From Chloroflexi bacterium AL-N1 (lineage in GTDB: Bacteria; Chloroflexota; Chloroflexia; Chloroflexales; Roseiflexaceae), in assembly GCA_013122435.1 (NCBI GenBank), contig WYDT01000009.1:124001-188000 (forward strand): a stretch of DNA of 64,000 nt, in the 5' to 3' direction. Under the pieces are notes generated by a model. The model had not been told where the DNA came from. It worked only from the letters and a program-made list of their open reading frames with translations, and made no database searches. The first letter of the stretch is position 1. Each line of letters opens with the position of its first letter. The position numbers and the translations under genes were made by a program. Of the stretch, positions 1-8,175 are shown piece after piece.

Positions 1-338
1 GGAATGGTGCTATTTGCAAGATCATCATCGAAACAGCTTTACTCACCGACACAGAAAAACAAAAGGCGTGTGAGCTTGCCGTACAGGCCGGCGCCGATTT
101 TGTCAAAACCTCGACCGGCTTTTCCTCTGGAGGCGCAACTGTCGAGGACATTCAACTCATGCGGCGGGTTGTAGGGCCACAGATAGGGGTGAAGGCCTCC
201 GGCGGCATACGTACGCTGGAAACGACACAGGCGATGATTGCGGCTGGTGCCACGCGGATTGGTGCCAGTGCTGGTGTCCAGATTGTTCATGAGGAACGCG
301 GTATCGGCAGCAATGCACCTGGTGATACGGGATATTGA
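1..338 (+). CDS. deoC: deoxyribose-phosphate aldolase, C-terminal part (5' end outside window)
   Basis: The reading frame enters at base 3 and stops at TGA 336-338. The fragment carries the class I DERA signatures: a DFVKTSTGF segment with the Schiff-base lysine, and downstream VKASGGIR with the second active-site lysine. A typical GATRIGAS phosphate-binding segment follows. The family cleaves 2-deoxyribose 5-phosphate to glyceraldehyde 3-phosphate and acetaldehyde in the cytoplasm, in deoxynucleoside salvage. About 110 residues are present, roughly half of the usual 220-260. The start and promoter lie upstream of the window. Confidence 0.93.
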   Translation, partial: NGAICKIIIETALLTDTEKQKACELAVQAGADFVKTSTGFSSGGATVEDIQLMRRVVGPQIGVKASGGIRTLETTQAMIAAGATRIGASAGVQIVHEERGIGSNAPGDTGY

Positions 339-432
339 GCGAGCAACTGATGGATTGGATTTCACCACATTGAAACGCGAGCAATGAAATGAACGAATAC
401 TCACACGCTTGCACTCAAGACGGAGGAAGGCT

Positions 433-1167
433 ATGGCAAAGCTTGTTTACCCCACTTCCACTCAAGAAGTACCTGAGACTTCGCACAATGAAGAAATTCC
501 ACACGTGTTGCCGTTAGAGAATGGTGACCGTTTAACCCGCTATGAGTTTGAACGACGTTACCTGTCGATGCCTGAAGTAAAAAAAGCTGAACTGATCGAG
601 AGAGTTGTGTATATGCAATCACCAGTACGTAACAGCCATGGGCAATCACATAGTCAGTTGATTACGTGGCTAGGAACATACAGTGCGTTAACACCGGGGA
701 CACTGGTGTCTGACAATGCGACGGTCCGTCTTGATGTCGATAATGAACCACAACCAGATGCACTCCTGCGGCTGACCCCGGAAGTTGGTGGTACATCACA
801 CATCACTGATGATGACTACATCGAAGGGCCACCCGAACTGATTGTGGAGATTGCGGGTAGTAGTGCGGCGATTGATGTGCATGATAAGAAACAGATATAT
901 CGACGGAATGGCGTGCAGGAATATTTGGTGTGGCGTGTCTATGATCGGCAAATCGATTGGTGGGAACTTTACGAATGTGATTATCGGCCCCTGTCAGTTG
1001 ACCAACAAGGTATGGTGCAGAGTTGTGTTTTCCCTGGATTGTGTCTGGTGGTTGCCGAGTTATTGCAAGGGAATATCGCGGCGGTGTTGGCTACGTTACA
1101 GAAAGGGATGCAAACACCAGAGCATATGGCTTTTGTCAAACGATTGACTGGAGCAAAGGAGGATTAG
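433..1167 (+). CDS. Uma2 (DUF820) family PD-(D/E)XK nuclease-like protein
   Basis: 244 residues from ATG 433, chosen because GGAGG at 422-426 is correctly spaced; the in-frame codon at 409 has no ribosome-binding site. The core matches the Uma2 fold: an aspartate in PQPDALL, a glutamate in ELIVEIAGSS, and a lysine in DKKQIYRRNGVQEYLVW, which together form a PD-(D/E)XK-like site. The family is abundant and multi-copy in Chloroflexota and cyanobacteria; its biological role is unknown. It is followed after 2 nt by the metallophosphoesterase, so the two are probably co-transcribed. The C-terminal 40 residues are a helical extension. Confidence 0.85.
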   Translation: MAKLVYPTSTQEVPETSHNEEIPHVLPLENGDRLTRYEFERRYLSMPEVKKAELIERVVYMQSPVRNSHGQSHSQLITWLGTYSALTPGTLVSDNATVRLDVDNEPQPDALLRLTPEVGGTSHITDDDYIEGPPELIVEIAGSSAAIDVHDKKQIYRRNGVQEYLVWRVYDRQIDWWELYECDYRPLSVDQQGMVQSCVFPGLCLVVAELLQGNIAAVLATLQKGMQTPEHMAFVKRLTGAKED

Positions 1168-1169
1168 TT

Positions 1170-1862
1170 ATGCGTGTGGTTGTATTTTCGGATGTCCATG
1201 GGAATGTGGTGGCCCTTGAAGCGGTATTGGATGCTATACGTCAGGATGCGGCTCCTGATGCATTGTTTATGGCTGGCGATCTGGCGCTTTTGGGCCCGCG
1301 CCCGGCTGAGTCGCTTGCACTATTGCGCTCATTAGACGACACACGATTTGTCATGGGGAATACCGACAAATATATACTGGACCGTGGTGTCCATACAGAG
1401 GAGATTGATTTTACACGTTCGCTTCTTTCGATTGATGATTTGAACTTTATGGAGTCACTGCCATTTGAGCAACGGCTGGAAGTGGCGCCTGGTCATGAAT
1501 TGCTGGTGGTTCATGCGAACCCACGTGATCTAGAGGAACCTATCAAACCTGGTAGCGCCGATGCGGTGATTCGCCCATTGTTTGAAGGGGTCACTGCTGA
1601 TGTTGTTGCCTTTGGTCACTACCATGTGCCGTTTGTGCGTCAACTTGATGGGTGGCTTCTGGTAGATGTAGCCAGTGTAGGTATGCCCCGCGATAATGAC
1701 CAGCGTGCGGTGTATGTCATCCTGACCTGGGATGGGCGTGTGTGGCATGTCGAGCATCGGCGCGTTCCTTTTGATATGGAGTATGTCGCCCGTGATTATG
1801 TGGCGGTTGGCTATCCAAATGCAGAAGAGGCGGCTCAACGGTTGCTTGCAGCACGCTATTAA
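1170..1862 (+). CDS. metallophosphoesterase, YfcE/MJ0936-type
   Basis: 230 residues starting at ATG 1170, two bases after the Uma2 stop; AAGGAGG at 1157-1163 overlaps the end of that gene. The calcineurin-like metal-binding motifs occur in order: DVHGN (residues 8-12), GDLALLGPRP, GNTD, VHANPRD and FGHYHVPF. This predicts a dinuclear-metal phosphodiesterase or phosphatase acting in the cytoplasm; the substrate cannot be read from sequence. A frame open upstream to 1023 overlaps the Uma2 gene and lacks a ribosome-binding site, so the longer form is rejected. Confidence 0.85.
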   Translation: MRVVVFSDVHGNVVALEAVLDAIRQDAAPDALFMAGDLALLGPRPAESLALLRSLDDTRFVMGNTDKYILDRGVHTEEIDFTRSLLSIDDLNFMESLPFEQRLEVAPGHELLVVHANPRDLEEPIKPGSADAVIRPLFEGVTADVVAFGHYHVPFVRQLDGWLLVDVASVGMPRDNDQRAVYVILTWDGRVWHVEHRRVPFDMEYVARDYVAVGYPNAEEAAQRLLAARY

Positions 1863-1925
1863 ACCTATTTTTCGAGGGTATCATCCAACTGCCAGCTTTT
1901 ATTCAGTATCGGTCGAGACATCTTG

Positions 1926-1934
1926 TGGTACAAT
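1926..1934 (+). promoter_or_regulatory. extended -10 promoter for the kinase gene
   Basis: TGG followed by TACAAT (1929-1934) forms an extended -10 element 42 nt before ATG 1976. No good -35 is visible, as is usual for extended -10 promoters. It lies in the 113-bp gap after the metallophosphoesterase. Confidence 0.5.
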
Positions 1935-1975
1935 ATCGCGGCGGGATGCACTCTATAACGTGATAGATAGTTCGT

Positions 1976-3376
1976 ATGGTCTTATCGGATTTACTGACAC
2001 CAAATGAAATCTTACGTGGTTCGCGTGCTGAGTACAAGATACTTGGTATTGTTGGTCGTGGTGGTATGGGAGCTGTCTATCGAGTACAGCGCCTTGCTGA
2101 CAATACTATCTGGGCACTAAAGGAAATGCATCCGCCTCCGGATACTCCAGCGAGTGAAACTGAAGAGAATCGTCGTTTGTTTATCCAGGAAGCTGACCTA
2201 TTACGCTCACTTGATCATGCAAATTTGCCGGCAGTAGCCGATTTCTTCGACCATGAGCGTCGACCTGTCCTGGTGATGGAGTTTGTCGCAGGACAGACAC
2301 TTGAAAGCCGTATCCGTGAGGCCAATGCCCCACTGTTAGAACAGCAAGTGCTTGGATATGGTATTCAGCTTGCACGGGTTCTGAGCTACTTGCACACCCG
2401 CCAGCCACCCGTGATCTATCGTGATTTGAAGCCCTCCAATATCATTCTGACTCCTGAAGGAGTGCTAAAACTCATCGATTTTGGGGTGGCCCGTACCTAC
2501 AAGGCACGTAAATCAAAAGATACTATTGCGATGGGTTCTGCTGGATATGCGCCACCTGAACAATATGGCAAAGGCCAGACTGATGCACGTTCTGATGTGT
2601 ATGCACTCGGGGCAACTTTGCTCCATTTGCTCATGAACATGCCACCGATCCCGCTCCAGACCCCGGCGACTGGGAGCATCCGTAAGATGAATCCTTCTGT
2701 CGACGAGCAGACTGAGCAGGTAATCATGAAGTCCATGGCGCTTGATCCCAATGCACGTTATCCAGATATGGCCTCATTCGAGAAAGCCCTTCGTCAACGT
2801 CTGGATGCACCATATGTCGATCCAATCACGCGTGCTACACCACCACCGCCCATTATTCCTGCGACCACAGCAGCATCAGTACCGTCATCAATTCCTGTCC
2901 CGACAATACAACCGCAACGAGCGCCTTCGCCAACTCAGGTCCCTGTGCCACCTGTGGAGGTTCCGGCAGGCAGTGTACCATGCCCAACATGTGGTCGATT
3001 GAACAAGACTGGTGCGAAGTTTTGTGCGGGCTGTGGAACGCCTTTGAAGGCACCGTCTGCGGCGCATCTGTCTATCACCTCACCACGTGGGTCGTGGCAA
3101 TACAAAATTGAGAAAACACAATTACGGATTGGTCGGCGTGATCCGCGACAAAACCACTACCCAGAGATCGACCTTGCCGAGCATGATCGTGGAGTCGCGT
3201 CACGTAACCACGCTATCATTTCTCGCGATGGTGATTATTACACGATTACCGATCTCGGCTCGACCAATGGCACGCGTGTGAATGGTCAGTTGGTTCCGCG
3301 CCAACAAGCGCGACAACTCCGCTCAGGTGATCGGATCAAAGTTGGTGAGGTTGAGTTAGAATTTCTTTGGAATTAG
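1976..3376 (+). CDS. Ser/Thr protein kinase with zinc ribbon and C-terminal FHA domain
   Basis: 466 residues. A Hanks-type kinase domain spans about 20-280: glycine loop GRGGMG (27-32), lysine K49, a YRD catalytic loop (D150, with Y replacing the usual H), DFG 168-170, and APPEQYG activation-segment end. A proline-rich linker (288-335) leads to a four-cysteine zinc ribbon (C336, C339, C350, C353). An FHA phosphothreonine-binding domain (about 370-466) ends the protein, with RIGRR, SRNHA and DLGSTNGTRVNG. There is no membrane segment, so it is cytosolic. The FHA domain probably reads the kinase's own or partner phosphorylation (inference). No clear ribosome-binding site precedes the ATG. Confidence 0.93.
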   Translation: MVLSDLLTPNEILRGSRAEYKILGIVGRGGMGAVYRVQRLADNTIWALKEMHPPPDTPASETEENRRLFIQEADLLRSLDHANLPAVADFFDHERRPVLVMEFVAGQTLESRIREANAPLLEQQVLGYGIQLARVLSYLHTRQPPVIYRDLKPSNIILTPEGVLKLIDFGVARTYKARKSKDTIAMGSAGYAPPEQYGKGQTDARSDVYALGATLLHLLMNMPPIPLQTPATGSIRKMNPSVDEQTEQVIMKSMALDPNARYPDMASFEKALRQRLDAPYVDPITRATPPPPIIPATTAASVPSSIPVPTIQPQRAPSPTQVPVPPVEVPAGSVPCPTCGRLNKTGAKFCAGCGTPLKAPSAAHLSITSPRGSWQYKIEKTQLRIGRRDPRQNHYPEIDLAEHDRGVASRNHAIISRDGDYYTITDLGSTNGTRVNGQLVPRQQARQLRSGDRIKVGEVELEFLWN

Positions 3377-3399
3377 CTGTAGACTCTTGTTAGGAAATT

Positions 3400-4224
3400 A
3401 TGAAGCCACGAACACTCATTCTCCGTGCGCCGGGCATCAACCGCGATGAAGATGCCGCAGCTGCCGTTGCGCTTGCGGGCGGATTGCCTGAGCGTGTACA
3501 CGTTAACCAGATTGTCGATGGCGCAGTACAGTTAACCGACTACGCCATGCTGATCATCCCTGGCGGCTTTTCGTATGGCGATCACCTGGGTGCTGGCAAG
3601 CTGCTGGCGATTGACCTTGCGTATCGCTTAGCCGACCAACTACACGCGTTTGTGGCTGATCGACGACCTGTGCTGGGCATTTGCAATGGGTTTCAAGTTT
3701 TGGTAAAAGCAGGTATTCTGCCAGGCGAAACCGATGCTGCTCCACCCGAATATTCTCTGCAAGCGAAACCTGATAGCGTTTCTACAACATCTGTCACGCT
3801 GACCGACAACCTTTCGGCGCAGTTTGAGTGTCGTTGGGTGTATCTGGCTGCCGAACCAACCAGTCCCTGTGTATTTACCCAGGGTTTGCACGAGCCCATT
3901 CAGGTACCGGTAGCACACGGTGAAGGTCGTTTTGTGGCGAAGGACCAACAGGCACTTGAGGCCCTGCATGCCCATAAGCAAGTGGCGCTTCGCTACGTGA
4001 CTGCGTCAGGTAATGTGCCAGCTTATCCGGATAATCCCAATGGCTCTGATGCTCATATCGCAGGGATTTGCAATGCCACAGGTACTGTATTAGGCTTAAT
4101 GCCCCATCCTGAGAATGCCATGCTGCCAACGCAACATCCACGTTGGTCACGCGAGCGCTGGCGCACCAGTGGCGATGGGTTGGTCATCTTCCAAAATGCC
4201 GTGCGTTACGCTGCACAGCTGTAG
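3400..4224 (+). CDS. purQ: phosphoribosylformylglycinamidine synthase, glutaminase subunit
   Basis: 274 residues; AGGA lies upstream of ATG 3400. A class I glutamine amidotransferase with nucleophile C95 in GICNGFQ and catalytic H236/E238 in PHPE. The SYGDHLGAGK segment is typical of PurQ. It supplies ammonia from glutamine to PurL for conversion of FGAR to FGAM in purine synthesis. It is slightly longer than the usual 225-260 residues, as in archaeal-type PurQ. PurL and PurS are not in the window. It converges on the solute-binding-protein gene with only 7 bp between stop codons. Confidence 0.92.
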   Translation: MKPRTLILRAPGINRDEDAAAAVALAGGLPERVHVNQIVDGAVQLTDYAMLIIPGGFSYGDHLGAGKLLAIDLAYRLADQLHAFVADRRPVLGICNGFQVLVKAGILPGETDAAPPEYSLQAKPDSVSTTSVTLTDNLSAQFECRWVYLAAEPTSPCVFTQGLHEPIQVPVAHGEGRFVAKDQQALEALHAHKQVALRYVTASGNVPAYPDNPNGSDAHIAGICNATGTVLGLMPHPENAMLPTQHPRWSRERWRTSGDGLVIFQNAVRYAAQL

Positions 4225-4231
4225 GGTTGCG

Positions 4232-5092
4232 TTACTCCGGTCTGGGTGTGGGGGTGGGTGCCTCAACAAACCATTTGTATCCGTTACTCTCAAAGAATCC
4301 CTCATCGCGCAAATCTTCCAACGCTTGATTTACCCGCTCACGTAGCAGAAATGCTTCTCGTGGCAAGACAATGACATACGGTTCCAATGTGAGTGCTTCG
4401 GCCATTTTGAGATCGTTGTAGCGACCAATAGCACTCAGCGCGGTGGCATTATCAACAATGACAGCGTCTAAAACATCACTGCGCAGATCGTCGATCACTT
4501 CGGCGGGCAGATCATATTCTGAGCGCACCACAATACTGGAGTCACGCACCGCAAGATTACGAGCATACGTATCGGCATCTGAACCGAGTGATGCACCTAT
4601 CGTGAGGTTACTCAATTGGTCCTGCCCGGTGATTGATGTATTTTTCCGCACAACCAGAACCTGCCCGGCGTTGAAGTAAAACTCAGAGAAGGTGACCCGC
4701 CAACCCTGATGTGGCGCATACGGTAGCGCCGATGCAGCGATGTCGGCTTTGCCGTTGGACAGATCTTCGTACACGGCTTCAACGGTCGTAGGCACAAATT
4801 CAACGCGCAGGCCCATTTTGTCACCAATAGCACGCGCCAGATCAATATCGTAGCCGACCAGTTCATCATTCTGGAGATCCGAAAAGGGGTAGAAGCCCAG
4901 ATCGACAGCGACTCGCAATGTGTCGCGTTGTTGGACACCGGCGAATACAGGATCGAGGCCCTGTCCGCTGATACTCACACCGGATTGGGTACTGAATGCT
5001 ACCATAGCATATCCTAGGAGCACGGCACATGCCAGAAGATCAAGTTTGCGGATGCGGCGTTGTTGCAAAACATCCAAAAGTTGGTGTATCAT
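4232..5092 (-). CDS. membrane-anchored family 3 solute-binding protein
   Basis: 286 residues. A short cytoplasmic N-terminus is followed by one hydrophobic segment (about 20-36), used as an uncleaved anchor or signal. Then comes the SBP_bac_3 fold: LRVAVDLGFYPFSDL, GYDIDLARAIGDKMGL, GKADIAASALPY and DAVIVDNATAL. The family binds polar amino acids or similar ligands for ABC import. No permease or ATPase gene is adjacent, so it may act as an orphan or sensor subunit (inference). A TATACT element on this strand at 5133-5138 could be the -10. No ribosome-binding site is clear. Confidence 0.8.
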   Translation of the reverse strand: MIHQLLDVLQQRRIRKLDLLACAVLLGYAMVAFSTQSGVSISGQGLDPVFAGVQQRDTLRVAVDLGFYPFSDLQNDELVGYDIDLARAIGDKMGLRVEFVPTTVEAVYEDLSNGKADIAASALPYAPHQGWRVTFSEFYFNAGQVLVVRKNTSITGQDQLSNLTIGASLGSDADTYARNLAVRDSSIVVRSEYDLPAEVIDDLRSDVLDAVIVDNATALSAIGRYNDLKMAEALTLEPYVIVLPREAFLLRERVNQALEDLRDEGFFESNGYKWFVEAPTPTPRPE

Positions 5093-5321
5093 CGTAGTTC
5101 AATCTACATAATTGCTTTTTTCAAGTAAGCTAAGTATACTAAATAATACCCATCAAAAAATACCTGTTTAAGTCCTCCAAGTGTCCACAACCACAGTGCT
5201 GTGTTACGAGGCTGGGTAGACAGAAGTAAGTTTGTTGTTGTAACTCATCGCACGTAGCGAAATCAAATTGTGCTCATAGCCCTATTTTAATAGACACACC
5301 ACAAAAACAAAGGTGACGACC

Positions 5322-5945
5322 ATGGATCATTTATCTGACCAACCGATCGTGCCTGGGTCAGCCACCGCCTCGGTTGCAACAACAGTACCCGCTGTTTCGG
5401 CAACCCGTAGAAGATGGGATTTCCTGGTGCGTGCGGTACGTTTACTTCTCCGCCGTTTTGCCTACTTTGCTATTGTCGCGAGCCGCCCTCTACACCCACA
5501 TGCGCCGTTTGTTGCTGTTGCAGCCGTGCTGTTAGCCGTTATTGGTTGGATGAGTTTTTTGTTGTGGGGTCCAGTGGGAGGTGTACAAGACAGTCGTTTA
5601 CCCTTATTAGCGCCACCATCGGCAGTTGAAACCTACATTGAGGGCCAGCGCACCTACGATGCTGAATTGATGTGGTCATCCTTAAGCGAGGATGTACAAA
5701 CGCAACGCGCAGAACAGGGTGCCTCAAAAGAGGTGATGCAAACAATGGCTGAGAAGGAGCGCTCACAGGGCTTAACGTACGCGAATTATGCGTATGTTGG
5801 CGGTGCTGATCGGGAAAGTGGTGGTGGGATGTATGTCTATGCAGTCGATGTCGAGGCAGGCGAACGTAGCGCGAAAATTCCCATCACGTTTTTTACTGAC
5901 GAGAATGGACAAGTCGAATATGTGATGTCGCCACTCGACCGGTAG
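5322..5945 (+). CDS. hypothetical single-pass membrane protein with NTF2-like extracytoplasmic domain
   Basis: 207 residues from ATG 5322; AAAGGTGA upstream supports this start over GTG 5313. A basic cytosolic N-terminus (RRR, RLLLRRF) is followed by a membrane segment at about residues 63-86. An extracytoplasmic domain of about 115 residues includes a small alpha helix plus beta strands that looks NTF2/DUF4878-like, by pattern only. It lies 78 bp upstream of the FtsH-like protease on the same strand. Function unknown; it could be a partner or substrate of that protease (inference). Confidence 0.65.
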   Translation: MDHLSDQPIVPGSATASVATTVPAVSATRRRWDFLVRAVRLLLRRFAYFAIVASRPLHPHAPFVAVAAVLLAVIGWMSFLLWGPVGGVQDSRLPLLAPPSAVETYIEGQRTYDAELMWSSLSEDVQTQRAEQGASKEVMQTMAEKERSQGLTYANYAYVGGADRESGGGMYVYAVDVEAGERSAKIPITFFTDENGQVEYVMSPLDR

Positions 5946-6023
5946 TACAGCGGTTTCGGACCAATACTTGATGGATATTAGCTGATCATACACGATCCTA
6001 TTACCTGGCAAGAGGAAAGTAAT

Positions 6024-8030
6024 ATGTCCACGGACCAACAGCGACCACTATCCACAAATCGTTACCGTGATGATTTAGATCGAGCAATAGATGAGCAGAT
6101 CGATAAGGTGTTTCATCGTTGGAATTGGAAACTCGCTCGTCTGATACGTACGGTGTTGCTCATCGCTGGTGCTATCTGGCTGATTGTGAACGTCATTCCT
6201 TCGCTCTGGGGCTTTTTAACCAGCGGTAACATTGGCCAAAGTATTATTCAGTTTCTCTTTATTGGTGGCTACCTCTTCTTCTTCATTGGCTTTCAGTTTT
6301 TCCTGATGTACTACTTCATGGCTCGTACGCGTATCTACTGGGTCAAGCCCGGTGAGACCGGCGTCAGCTTTGATGATTATAAGGGCAACCCAGAGGTGAT
6401 GGAGGCTGCCAAACGCATTGTGACGCTGTTGAAGGGTGTCAAAGAGTTTAAAGATATGGGTGGCGAAACAACCCGTGGTGTGTTGCTGGTTGGGCCACCG
6501 GGAACTGGGAAGAGCTATCTGGCTCAGGCTATCTCGACAGAGGCCGGGGTGCCATTTGGCTACCTGAGTGCGCCCTCTCTTACGTCAGCCTGGATGGGTA
6601 TGGGCAATATCAAAGTCATGAACCTGTATCGCAAAGCACGCAAGCTGGCACGTGAGTATGGTGCCTGCATTTTGTTTATTGACGAAATCGATGCCGTTGG
6701 TGGTGCACGCAGCAGTTCGATGGCTTCCGGTGCAGCAGGTATGGATGCGTCCTCTTCTACTGGAGGCTACCGTGGAATGATGATGGGCGGTATGGGTGGC
6801 ATGGGGGGGAACAGTGGTATTCTAAACGAGCTTTTGCTTCAGATGGACCCACCTCCACAGGAAACGAGTCTTATTGCTAAATTGTTACGGTCAATTGGTC
6901 TTCGCAAGAAGAAAGTGGAAATGCCGCCAGTATTGACTATGGGCGCCACCAACCTGGCTGAGTCGCTTGATGCCGCGCTCCTGCGCCCAGGTCGTTTTGA
7001 TCGCAAAATCACCGTTGATAAACCGGATACGGATGGTCGCCGGGAGATTATTGAGTATTACCTGAACAAGGTCAAGCATGAACCAATGCCGATGGACCGT
7101 ATGATTTCGGACACGATTGGCTACACCCCTGTCGCCATTAAGTATGTGATTAACGAGGCCGTTATTCACGCGCATTTTGATCAGCGGCAGGCGATCAACT
7201 ATTGGGATTTTACGCACGCCCGTGAAACACACGAAATGGGCTTAAAGCAACCGATCCGTGGTATGTCGTATGAGGAACGTCGGCGTATCGCGTATCACGA
7301 AGCCGGGCATGCGTATGCGATGGTGAAACTCCTGCGGAAGGAGCGTTTGACCAAAGTAACGATTATCCGTCATGGAAATGCACTTGGTTTTGCTGCATGG
7401 AAACCCGAAGAAGAGATTCACACCCGTACGAAAGCTGAGTTGCTGGCACGTCTCCAGGTCTCGCTGGCGAGTCGTGCAGCCGAGGAGATCTTCTTGGATA
7501 TTCAGATGAGTGGTGTGACTGGCGATCTCCAGAGTGCTACTGGCCTTGCGTCGTTTATGGTTGGTGCTTATGGTATGGATAAGAGTTTCTTCTCGTACCT
7601 CACATTCGGTATGCAAGGCATGGCCAGTGGTGAGATTAAAGGACGGGTCGAGGCGATTTTGAATGAGGAGTTTCGTAAGGTCAAAGTATTACTTGAAAAC
7701 AACAAAGAAGCTGTTACTGCGATTGCGGAGGCGTTAATCCTTCGCAATGAACTCACAGATATTGATGTGAAAGAAATTCTCAATCGTATTGAAGCAGTTT
7801 ATCCATTCACCGTAGAAGGTGAAGCAAGCAAACCAACATTCGGTTTTCAAGGCATGCATGTCCTTCCTACTCCTGTAGCCAGTGTGCGTCGCAGTGGGCG
7901 TTATATCTACGTAAATGACAACGGTCAATACCCAGTACCTGTGGCTGCCAAAAGCCCCGACAATCCACAGACCGACGATGTTGTACCCGCGAACCCAGAT
8001 CCACCAACATCTACTGGTGAAGATACATAA
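6024..8030 (+). CDS. FtsH-like membrane AAA+ metalloprotease with reduced N-terminus
   Basis: 668 residues; GAGGAAAG precedes ATG 6024. Two membrane segments (about 40-62 and 73-97) are joined by only about ten residues, so the periplasmic domain of canonical FtsH is missing. AAA domain: Walker A GPPGTGKS (157-164), Walker B LFIDE (217-221), arginine fingers R321 and R324. An insert rich in Ser, Gly and Met (about 229-263) follows Walker B. The M41 protease has HEAGH (425-429) and third ligand D501 in GDLQSAT. The pore segment reads AWMGMGN where FtsH has MFVGVGA. Likely an ATP-dependent membrane protein quality-control protease. Confidence 0.9.
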   Translation: MSTDQQRPLSTNRYRDDLDRAIDEQIDKVFHRWNWKLARLIRTVLLIAGAIWLIVNVIPSLWGFLTSGNIGQSIIQFLFIGGYLFFFIGFQFFLMYYFMARTRIYWVKPGETGVSFDDYKGNPEVMEAAKRIVTLLKGVKEFKDMGGETTRGVLLVGPPGTGKSYLAQAISTEAGVPFGYLSAPSLTSAWMGMGNIKVMNLYRKARKLAREYGACILFIDEIDAVGGARSSSMASGAAGMDASSSTGGYRGMMMGGMGGMGGNSGILNELLLQMDPPPQETSLIAKLLRSIGLRKKKVEMPPVLTMGATNLAESLDAALLRPGRFDRKITVDKPDTDGRREIIEYYLNKVKHEPMPMDRMISDTIGYTPVAIKYVINEAVIHAHFDQRQAINYWDFTHARETHEMGLKQPIRGMSYEERRRIAYHEAGHAYAMVKLLRKERLTKVTIIRHGNALGFAAWKPEEEIHTRTKAELLARLQVSLASRAAEEIFLDIQMSGVTGDLQSATGLASFMVGAYGMDKSFFSYLTFGMQGMASGEIKGRVEAILNEEFRKVKVLLENNKEAVTAIAEALILRNELTDIDVKEILNRIEAVYPFTVEGEASKPTFGFQGMHVLPTPVASVRRSGRYIYVNDNGQYPVPVAAKSPDNPQTDDVVPANPDPPTSTGEDT

Positions 8031-8045
8031 TGTAGTTTATCAGTG

Positions 8046-8084
8046 GCGGTAGGTGGTGCTTGGTGGGGTGCTGCTACCGCTTTT
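8046..8084 (+). terminator. probable intrinsic terminator after the AAA protease
   Basis: GCGGTAG (8046-8052) pairs with CTACCGC (8074-8080) across a 21-nt loop and is followed by TTTT then alternating G/T. The loop is long and the T-run short, so this is moderate evidence. It separates the protease from the next promoter at 8141. Confidence 0.5.
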
Positions 8085-8140
8085 GTGTGTGTCCTGATGG
8101 ATTATGGCAAAACTGTCAGAAATTGTCCGTAATAAAGGAC

Positions 8141-8169
8141 TTGCACGGACAGCATGTTTCCGCTATAGT
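8141..8169 (+). promoter_or_regulatory. sigma-70-type promoter giving a leaderless rmd mRNA
   Basis: -35 TTGCAC (8141-8146), 17-bp spacer, -10 TATAGT (8164-8169). The expected start of transcription, about 7 nt downstream, is the A of the rmd ATG at 8176. No ribosome-binding site fits before that ATG. Confidence 0.75.
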
Positions 8170-8175
8170 AACGCC

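Noticed and set aside
409..432. Longer start for the Uma2 gene
   Set aside because: No ribosome-binding site; GGAGG serves ATG 433.
8104..8175. N-terminal extension of Rmd
   Set aside because: The segment contains the promoter, and homologues start at the MRVLITG motif.
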